A stretch of DNA of 11,213 nucleotides, from positions 1 through 11,213 of the forward strand of contig JAUVBO010000033.1 in NCBI GenBank assembly GCA_030591195.1, read 5' to 3'. The notes beneath the pieces are model-generated. The model was not told where the DNA came from and searched no databases. It saw nothing but the letters and a program-made list of their open reading frames with translations. How positions within the stretch are numbered: position 1 is the first letter of the stretch; each line of letters begins with the position of its first letter. This document shows positions 6,573-11,213 of the stretch, piece after piece. The position numbers and the translations under genes are program-made. The stretch comes from Pseudomonadota bacterium. Lineage in GTDB: Bacteria > Myxococcota > Polyangia > GCA-2747355 > JACKDQ01.

Positions 6573-7499
6573 CTACTCGGGTAGCGGAACTCTGATCACC
6601 TGTCCCTCGCGTGCCACGTCGGCGCGGGGGTGGATCGCCCGTGCGACCTTGCCGAAGGCGCGCAGCTCGCGGTTCTCGTAGCGCGGGCTGATGTGCAGCA
6701 ACAGCAGCCGGCGGACGCCCGCCTGCTGGGCTGCCTCGGCCGATTGGTCAGCGGTCATGTGCTTCTTCTGGGCGGCGTCGTCGGCGTGCTCGGGCAGGAA
6801 CATGCTCTCGACGAAGGCCAGATCGGCCGCCCGGAGCACGCGCTGCAGCGCGTCGGTGCGGCAGGTATCGGCGACCATCGCGACGTGCCGGCCCCGTCGG
6901 GTCGGACCGAGCACCTGGCCCGGCTCGATCACCCTGCCGTCATCGAGGGTGATCGACTGCCCCGATTGCAGGCGGCCATAGAGCGGGCCGGGCGGGATCC
7001 CCAGCCCGCGGGCGGCCTCAGGGTCGAAGCGGCCCGGGCGCTGGTGCTCCTCGAGCCGGTAGCCGAGGCAGAACACCGAGTGGGACAGGGGCGTCCAGAG
7101 CAGGCGGAGCTGATCGTTTTCGAACGCCACCTCCGTCGCGCCGGTCGACCACTCGATGATCTCGATCTTGTAGTTGATGTACATCCGCAGGTCGGCGCGC
7201 ACGTTGCGCACGAAGCGGCCGAGGCCCGGCGGCCCGACCAGCGTCAGCGGCGCGGGATCGGGCATCTGGGCCCGGAGCATCAGCATGCCAGGCAGGCCGA
7301 GCACGTGGTCGGCGTGCAGGTGGCTGACGGCGACCAGCTCCAGCGCGCGCATCCCGACGTGCAGCTCCTTGTAGGGGACCTGGGTCCCCTCGCCGCAGTC
7401 GAAGAGGTAGGATCGACCCTCGACGCGCACCGCGACCGACGAGAGCCTCCGATGGGGCATGGGCATCATGCCCCCGATGCCAAGGACGAAGCACTCCAT
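6573..7499 (-). CDS. rnz: Ribonuclease Z (tRNA 3' endonuclease, short form)
   Basis: This 308-residue metallo-beta-lactamase-fold endonuclease removes 3' trailers from tRNA precursors, essential for those whose CCA is not encoded. The signature is complete: FDCGEGTQ (33-40), the zinc motif H60-L-H62-A-D64-H65, His140 in PLSHSVFCLGYR, Asp211 in MVADTCR, and His269 in LLHISPRY. His140, Asp211 and His269 have the same numbers as the B. subtilis RNase Z ligands. The GIPPGPLYGRLQSG region matches the family's conserved GP segment, and KKHMTADQSAEAA the helix before the last ligand. Length is normal for bacterial short-form RNase Z (about 300-310). The ATG at 7499 is fixed: an in-frame TAA lies five codons upstream with no other start between. 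There is no Shine-Dalgarno, and a promoter at 7508-7536 suggests a leaderless mRNA. Confidence 0.95.
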   Translation of the reverse strand: MECFVLGIGGMMPMPHRRLSSVAVRVEGRSYLFDCGEGTQVPYKELHVGMRALELVAVSHLHADHVLGLPGMLMLRAQMPDPAPLTLVGPPGLGRFVRNVRADLRMYINYKIEIIEWSTGATEVAFENDQLRLLWTPLSHSVFCLGYRLEEHQRPGRFDPEAARGLGIPPGPLYGRLQSGQSITLDDGRVIEPGQVLGPTRRGRHVAMVADTCRTDALQRVLRAADLAFVESMFLPEHADDAAQKKHMTADQSAEAAQQAGVRRLLLLHISPRYENRELRAFGKVARAIHPRADVAREGQVIRVPLPE

Positions 7500-7507
7500 T
7501 GGGTCGG

Positions 7508-7536
7508 GTTTTAGCGCGTGCAGCAGCTGCGAACAA
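7508..7536 (-). promoter_or_regulatory. Predicted leaderless promoter of rnz
   Basis: On the minus strand, TTGTTC (7536-7531) and TAAAAC (7513-7508) are separated by 17 nt. The -10 ends 8 nt before the ATG at 7499, so the start site would coincide with or touch the start codon. The TAA inside the -10 is also the in-frame stop that fixes the start. No ribosome binding site is visible. Confidence 0.5.
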
Positions 7537-7565
7537 GGAGCTTAGGGGCGCAGCTCCTGGCGCCC
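7536..7565 (-). terminator. Two overlapping, mutually exclusive hairpins after the small membrane-protein gene
   Basis: One stem pairs 7560-7565 with 7546-7551 (GGGCGC/GCGCCC, loop 8). The other pairs 7552-7558 with 7536-7542 (AGGAGCT/AGCTCCT, loop 9). They share bases, so only one can form at a time. They lie between the stop of the upstream gene and the predicted rnz promoter. There is no T-run, so a classical intrinsic terminator is doubtful; they may be a 3' processing or Rho-related structure. Confidence 0.3.
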
Positions 7566-7587
7566 TCCGCGGCGGGCGAGGTGCGGG

Positions 7588-8091
7588 CTACGACCCGCGC
7601 TCGACGTCCTGGATGAAGCGCTTCATCAGCCCGTCGATCATCAGGTTGCGCTGCTCGAGGTCGAGACGGCCATCGCGGTGGTCGCTCTGGAGCTTCTCGT
7701 AGCTTTGCTTGACCTCGGCGACGAGTTTGCGGTAGCCCCCGATTCGGCCGGTGATCTCGCCGCGGTTGCGGACGAAGTACGCGATCAACGACGCCGCCGT
7801 CGCGCCCGCGAGGAGGATCCCCAGCGGACCGGAGAGGGCGTACTTGAGACCGATGCGCAGCGCGATCACCCCAGCCGCTCCGAGCGCGAGCTTCTTCGCG
7901 CCCTTGCCGGACTTGAGCGAGTCCACCGCGATCGAGGTGATCTCCCCGGAGGCGATCAACAGCGCGATGAAGCTGGCCTTGTTCGACTTGCCTCCCTGTT
8001 GGTAGTAGTCGTGGATCGCTGCCTTGAGGAACTCATCAAATTCGGCGTAGACCTCGTTGTCTTCCCCCGATTTGGCTCGCTCTGGGCTCAT
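7588..8091 (-). CDS. Small membrane protein of unknown function
   Basis: This 167-residue protein does not belong to a family I recognise. The N-terminal 60 residues are polar and then mixed (EFDEFLKAAIHDYYQQGG). Two hydrophobic segments follow at about 66-82 and 85-107, split by a short Lys-Tyr-containing turn, a helical-hairpin pattern. After the basic exit (FVRNRGEITGR) comes a charged helical tail, about 115-163, that could form a coiled coil. There is no signal peptide, so both ends probably face the cytoplasm. The ATG at 8091 is chosen because AAGGAGG lies 4 nt upstream; a GTG at 8112 would extend the frame by seven residues but would put the ribosome binding site inside the coding region. 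It is divergent from the zinc-ribbon gene and lies in tandem before rnz. A palindrome at 8142-8155 in the shared upstream region may regulate it. Confidence 0.8.
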   Translation of the reverse strand: MSPERAKSGEDNEVYAEFDEFLKAAIHDYYQQGGKSNKASFIALLIASGEITSIAVDSLKSGKGAKKLALGAAGVIALRIGLKYALSGPLGILLAGATAASLIAYFVRNRGEITGRIGGYRKLVAEVKQSYEKLQSDHRDGRLDLEQRNLMIDGLMKRFIQDVERGS

Positions 8092-8095
8092 CGCT

Positions 8096-8102
8096 CCTCC
8101 TT
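8096..8102 (-). promoter_or_regulatory. Strong Shine-Dalgarno deciding the start of the small membrane protein
   Basis: AAGGAGG on the minus strand is followed by AGCG and then the ATG at 8091. It is the best ribosome binding site in the window and decides for this ATG over the GTG at 8112. Confidence 0.85.
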
Positions 8103-8141
8103 GACGCCCCACGGATCGCGCGCGGCGCGAGACTTGCTCCT

Positions 8142-8155
8142 GCGTAACCTTACGC
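8142..8155. promoter_or_regulatory. Operator-like palindrome in a divergent intergenic region
   Basis: GCGTAA-CC-TTACGC consists of perfect 6-bp arms around a 2-bp centre. It sits between the divergent small membrane-protein gene (start 8091) and zinc-ribbon gene (start 8304), about 50 bp upstream of the former. The size and symmetry suit a site for a dimeric DNA-binding protein. No regulator gene is adjacent. Confidence 0.4.
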
Positions 8156-8247
8156 TGGCGTGATCGCTATTCTGCCCGACAACGCCGACGCAGTAAAACC
8201 GCGATCTCCACCGATGGTCAGCGGTCGCGCGCGTCACCGGATCGGGC

Positions 8248-8253
8248 TAGACT
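8248..8253 (+). promoter_or_regulatory. Possible -10 box of the zinc-ribbon gene
   Basis: TAGACT matches TATAAT at 4 of 6 positions and lies 50 nt before the ATG at 8304. The same heptamer TAGACTC occurs at the STAND gene start. No good -35 is visible, so the call is weak. Confidence 0.25.
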
Positions 8254-8303
8254 CTACCCCGCGGTCGCCCACCGGCGGCCCTGGACGAGACGCAGGGACC
8301 GAC

Positions 8304-10187
8304 ATGGCCAGCTGTGGACGCTGCGGCAAGGCAAACTCTCCCCGAGGCCCCGCGCGGTGCGAGCACTGCGGGGGACCGATCCCGGGTCGAGCACCGATCG
8401 GCGATCCTGCGGACGTGCCGCTGGTCAGCGGCGAGGGCTCCGCGAAGAAAACGATCCTCGGCTTCACGCCGCCGCTGCCTGCCAGTGGTCTACCGGTGTC
8501 CCCCCAGCCCGCGCAGGAGGCGCCTCCGGCGGTCATGCCCGGGCCGGTCACGCCGAGGCCGGTCACACCCAAGCTGGGGGTCGCGGAGGGTCCGGGTGTT
8601 GGCGTGCAACGGTCGGTCATGCCCGGGCAGACGCCCGACGACGCGGCGGCGCGGATCCCGAGGCCGGTCCAGCAGCTTCCAGATGACGCCAGGCCGACGA
8701 TCATCGCCCCGCCCCCCGGAGCGGCGCAGGTGCCCCCGGCCCCGTCGCGGCAGCAGGTGATCCACATCGCGGACGGCCGGGTCGCTGATAACGCGGAGAC
8801 GGTCGCCCCGCTACTCGGCGCCGGCCTGCCGCCACCACCAACGGATCCCGGGCTGTCGGCGATGCCGAGGACCGAGCCCGAGCTCGGCGACCCCGCGCAG
8901 CCGACGGCGTTCGGCGGTGGCCCGGCGAACAAGACGATCCTCGGCTACACCGCCGTGCCGGGTGCTCCAGTCAACCCGCCGGCTGCGGTTCCGGTCTCCG
9001 TGGCGCCAGCTGCCCCCTCGCCCGCTGCCGAGCCGGCGCCGGCATTGTCTCCTCCGGTCGCGCCAGCGGAGGTGCCCCGGTCGATCCCCGCGGCGGCCGT
9101 GCCGGCACCTGCCGCCCCCGAGTCACCTCCCGTAGGACCGGCGTCGGCTCCCCGGGCGCCCGCCGAGCCAGCCGCGGCGAGCCCGGCAGTCCCAGCGCCA
9201 GCGCCTGCCCCGGTCGAGCCGACGCCCGGGTTACCGATTCCCGTCGCCGCCGGCCCGATCGAACCGGCGAGCTCCCAATGGGAGCTCGGCGCGGGCGTAC
9301 CGCGACAGAGCTCGATCCCCGAGCTGACCTTGCTCGAGGACGAACGACTGATCGCCATCGAACGTCCCGGGGCGTTCTTCTGGGGTCTGTTCGGGATCTT
9401 CTGTGCATTGATCATCACCCTACCGCTGGCCCTCTGGATGCTCTTCAAGAGCGCCGGCAAGCTCTACGCGGAGACCAACCAGCGCTCGATCCGCGTCAGT
9501 CGTACGGGCGTGGTCACCGACCTGGCTCACCGCGACCTTTCGGGAGTCGAGCTGGCGGGCTTCCTCGGCGCCTCGCAGGTCTCGCTGCTGTTGAGACCGC
9601 GCCCAGACAGCGGCGCCTCACCGCTGAGCTTCGGCCTCTGTGGGCCCGCAGGCCGCATGTCGCGCCTCTGGGGTGTGATCAACTTCTGGGTCCTCTCCAA
9701 CGCGGTCAACGTCCACCAAGCGCCGGAGGTTGACGACCAGGGAAAGCTGCTCGACGAGAGCCATCAGCTCGACGTGGCGATCTTCGATCGCACGCGCTAC
9801 CAGAAGGGCCGCGACCTCTCGCAGGCCCAGCGTACCGGCGTGACGCTCTTGACCCCCAACCGCTTGATCTGGGCTCGCGCGGAGGACGTCGGCAGCGGCG
9901 GCAAGGTCCACGCGACGATGCCGGTCTACCAGTTCCTCCACGCGGCTGCCCGGAGTTGCCGCACGGCGGAGGAGCTGGAGTCTGAGATCGAGCGCGTGGG
10001 CCAGGCGGGAGCGATGGCGGAGGTGATGGCGCGCGGCTGGGACAAGGTCACCCAGGCGAAATACAGCCCGATCAAGGGGCTTCGGTACACCGACGCCAAG
10101 GATGGCAAGCAGGTCAGCCTCTACCTTCCCGCCTGCCACCAGCAGCGGGTGAGGGACTATCTGGGCAAGCTCGGCATCGGCGAGTAA
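8304..10187 (+). CDS. Zinc-ribbon, Pro/Ala-rich linker, membrane-anchored PH-like protein with KTILG motifs
   Basis: This is a 627-residue protein in four parts. A zinc ribbon with two C-x2-C pairs (CGRC and CEHC) begins at residue 4. Residues about 30-330 are Pro/Ala/Val-rich and probably disordered. They contain KTILGFT (49-55) and KTILGYT (210-216), and a related RPTII at 130-134. A hydrophobic helix follows at about 358-382. The sequence EDERLIAIERPGAFFW...YAETNQRSIRVSRTGVVTD around it resembles a bacterial PH (bPH2/DUF304-like) domain. A soluble C-terminal domain has a second PH-like strand set (GVTLLTPNRLIWAR) and a helical end. The frame is open from a GTG at 8160, but the ATG at 8304 is preferred: AGGGA lies 5 nt upstream and the zinc ribbon starts at once, while the extra 48 residues look uninformative. 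Probably a membrane-associated regulatory or scaffold protein; its function is unknown. It is followed by an inverted repeat and a probable terminator. Confidence 0.85.
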   Translation: MASCGRCGKANSPRGPARCEHCGGPIPGRAPIGDPADVPLVSGEGSAKKTILGFTPPLPASGLPVSPQPAQEAPPAVMPGPVTPRPVTPKLGVAEGPGVGVQRSVMPGQTPDDAAARIPRPVQQLPDDARPTIIAPPPGAAQVPPAPSRQQVIHIADGRVADNAETVAPLLGAGLPPPPTDPGLSAMPRTEPELGDPAQPTAFGGGPANKTILGYTAVPGAPVNPPAAVPVSVAPAAPSPAAEPAPALSPPVAPAEVPRSIPAAAVPAPAAPESPPVGPASAPRAPAEPAAASPAVPAPAPAPVEPTPGLPIPVAAGPIEPASSQWELGAGVPRQSSIPELTLLEDERLIAIERPGAFFWGLFGIFCALIITLPLALWMLFKSAGKLYAETNQRSIRVSRTGVVTDLAHRDLSGVELAGFLGASQVSLLLRPRPDSGASPLSFGLCGPAGRMSRLWGVINFWVLSNAVNVHQAPEVDDQGKLLDESHQLDVAIFDRTRYQKGRDLSQAQRTGVTLLTPNRLIWARAEDVGSGGKVHATMPVYQFLHAAARSCRTAEELESEIERVGQAGAMAEVMARGWDKVTQAKYSPIKGLRYTDAKDGKQVSLYLPACHQQRVRDYLGKLGIGE

Positions 10188-10188
10188 C

Positions 10189-10220
10189 CCAGAGGTGTCA
10201 CCGTGCGTTCACACCCCTGG
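10189..10220 (+). repeat. Long imperfect inverted repeat just after the zinc-ribbon gene
   Basis: The 10-nt arms (10189-10198 and 10211-10220) have one mismatch around a 12-nt loop and start 2 nt after the stop codon. No T-run follows it directly. It may protect the 3' end or work together with the terminator at 10228-10262. Confidence 0.5.
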
Positions 10221-10227
10221 TGCAAAC

Positions 10228-10262
10228 TTTGCGCGCCACGGCGCTCAGGTGCGCAGGTTTTT
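10228..10262 (+). terminator. Probable intrinsic terminator of the zinc-ribbon gene
   Basis: TTTGCGC (10228-10234) can pair with GCGCAGG (10251-10257) as five Watson-Crick and two G-U pairs. It is followed immediately by TTTTT (10258-10262). The location, about 40 nt after the stop, is normal. The loop is long (16 nt) and can form an alternative inner pairing. Confidence 0.45.
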
Positions 10263-10406
10263 GATGGCGTCGGGGGCTGGCGGCGCGCTGGCTGCCACAA
10301 TCCAGGACAGCGGACAGGGCGGCGGTTCCGGGAGCTTCCGGCGGTTATCAACGATGCTTGAAAACTTGAAGATCAAGGAGCTTTTTTGGCACGAGCGTTG
10401 CTGCCC

Positions 10407-10433
10407 TTGGCGTGCGGAAGAGTGTGGTAGGAT
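10407..10433 (+). promoter_or_regulatory. Predicted promoter of the secreted basic protein gene
   Basis: TAGGAT (10428-10433) is preceded by TGG, an extended -10. TTGGCG (10407-10412) is a possible -35 at a short 15-nt spacing. The leader is then about 20 nt and contains GAGGA (10450-10454), six nt before the ATG. Confidence 0.4.
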
Positions 10434-10460
10434 CTGATCACTTCAAACAGAGGAACGACG

Positions 10461-11213
10461 ATGAAGACCGAATTCAAGCCGCTTGTGTACGGGTTGGTTT
10501 GCCTGGGAATGTTGGCATCGGCCAGCCCGGCGGTTGCACAGGGCCTCGAGGTCGTCGGGGACGCGGACATGGCCGGGGGCGCGGACATTCACGTTTCTTA
10601 CTACACCCCGAAGTACTACCTCGACTCCCCGGTCTTCTTCGACAATACCGGGCGGCCGATCTACTACGTCGGGGGCCACGTCCGCTACGTTCCGCGAGTG
10701 TACGCCAACTACAACGGCCTGCGGCGCCACTATCGGCTACATCGCCACAACTATCGTCGGTGGTATCGCGGCCGCGGGCATCGCTATCACGGCTACCGTC
10801 GCGTGATTCGGACCCGCAACTACTCGCCGGTCTACCACGACGGCCACGTGGTCTTCTATGACCCGACCGGCCTGCCGTATTATTACCGGGGCAGCCGGAG
10901 ACTCTACATTCCCCGGAGCCATCCGCGTCACCACGTCTATCGGACACACTACAGCCGGTACGGCACACGGTACCGGACGTGGTATCGACGCAGTGGTCGC
11001 AGGTACCACGGCTATCGTCGGACCAACTACCGTCGGGCGCCCGCGGTACGGCATGACCGGCGGGTCCACCGCGGCGGTGTGCGCCCCAGCGTCCGGCACG
11101 ACCGGCGGGTCCACCGCGGCGGTGTGCGCCCCAGCGTCCGGCACGACCGGCGCGGTGTGCGCCCCAGCGTCCGGCACGACCGGCGCGATGTGAGGCACGA
11201 TCGCCGCGTCAAC
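10461..11213 (+). CDS. Secreted Tyr/Arg/His-rich basic protein with C-terminal tandem repeats, partial
   Basis: 251 residues are visible and the frame is still open at the right edge. The start is clear: GAGGA lies 6 nt before the ATG at 10461. A classical signal peptide follows (MKTEFK, a hydrophobic core, then SASPAVA), with probable cleavage after Ala26. The residue before Cys14 is Val, so it is not a lipoprotein. The mature part first has an ordinary stretch with several aromatic pairs (VSYYTPKYYLDSPVFF). It then becomes extremely rich in Arg, Tyr and His in short motifs such as YHGYRR, RYRTWYRR and HRHNYRRWYRG. From residue 197 it is built of RHDRR-based repeats. The very high positive charge suggests binding to an anionic envelope polymer, nucleic acid or metal, but that is inference. 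I do not recognise a named family. An open antisense frame over the repeats is low-complexity and rejected. Confidence 0.8.
   Translation, partial: MKTEFKPLVYGLVCLGMLASASPAVAQGLEVVGDADMAGGADIHVSYYTPKYYLDSPVFFDNTGRPIYYVGGHVRYVPRVYANYNGLRRHYRLHRHNYRRWYRGRGHRYHGYRRVIRTRNYSPVYHDGHVVFYDPTGLPYYYRGSRRLYIPRSHPRHHVYRTHYSRYGTRYRTWYRRSGRRYHGYRRTNYRRAPAVRHDRRVHRGGVRPSVRHDRRVHRGGVRPSVRHDRRGVRPSVRHDRRDVRHDRRVN
11049..11213 (+). repeat. Decaying in-frame tandem repeat
   Basis: Units run 11049-11093 and 11094-11138 (45 bp each, differing at one base in the first codons), 11139-11171 (33 bp), 11172-11192 (21 bp) and 11193-11213 (21 bp, more diverged). The length steps are multiples of three. The 33-bp unit equals the 45-bp unit lacking 12 bp (residues VHRG). 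Each unit begins with a codon block for RHDRR. The array may continue beyond the edge. Confidence 0.9.

Noticed and set aside
6630..7514. Plus-strand open frame of 294 codons opposite rnz
   Set aside because: The minus frame encodes RNase Z with every metal ligand; the plus frame has no motif.
8160..8303. 48-residue N-terminal extension of the zinc-ribbon protein from the GTG at 8160
   Set aside because: There is no ribosome binding site at the GTG. The zinc ribbon begins immediately after the ATG at 8304, which does have one, and a possible -10 lies inside the extension.
10737..11198. Minus-strand repeat protein (153 codons, Pro/Ala/His/Val-rich) opposite the secreted protein
   Set aside because: It is the antisense reading of the tandem repeat with no ribosome binding site; the plus gene has a promoter, ribosome binding site and signal peptide.
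11049..11213. CRISPR-like array
   Set aside because: The units are contiguous and in frame, without unique spacers; they encode a protein tandem repeat.

Overview
The window is about 11 kb of very GC-rich, densely coded bacterial DNA with strong G/C preference at third codon positions. A STAND ATPase fused to a long HEAT solenoid, a zinc-ribbon protein with a long Pro/Ala-rich linker, and a degenerate receiver protein suggest a myxobacterium-like (Myxococcota/deltaproteobacterial) genome. That assignment is an inference from gene style, since no rRNA or other marker gene is present. I see no tRNA, rRNA, CRISPR array, transposase or integrase.

Layout from left to right. (1) 1-353, minus: start of a degenerate response-regulator receiver protein that runs off the left edge. 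(2) 599-982, minus: a NifU C-terminal-domain (Nfu-type) Fe-S carrier, with a promoter and two inverted repeats in its leader. (3) 1246-5211, minus: a 1321-residue nSTAND1-like ATPase with one membrane helix and about 800 residues of HEAT-type repeats. (4) 5289-6527, plus: a TPR protein, divergent from the STAND gene. (5) 6573-7499, minus: RNase Z with a full metal-ligand set. (6) 7588-8091, minus: an unrecognised small membrane protein with a strong ribosome binding site. (7) 8304-10187, plus: a zinc-ribbon, disordered-linker, membrane, PH-like protein carrying two copies of a KTILG(F/Y)T motif. (8) 10461 to the right edge, plus: a secreted Tyr/Arg/His-rich protein ending in a decaying tandem repeat.

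Two genes are ordinary housekeeping genes: nfu (Fe-S cluster delivery) and rnz (tRNA 3' end processing). The most unusual is the STAND-membrane-HEAT protein. It has the ATPase architecture of conflict and signalling switches, but its predicted topology places the HEAT solenoid outside the cytoplasm. Its divergent TPR neighbour shares a gap of 77 bp and could be a partner; that is inference. A second theme is initiation. The STAND and rnz genes have no Shine-Dalgarno sequence, no alternative upstream start codon, and a -10-like box 7-8 nt before the ATG, so both look leaderless. Other genes in the window have clear ribosome binding sites.

Gaps: 354-598, 983-1245, 7500-7587, 8092-8303 and 10188-10460 hold no convincing gene. 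They contain promoter-like boxes, inverted repeats and one probable terminator, as listed. All calls come from reading the sequence by eye; no similarity search or structure prediction was run.
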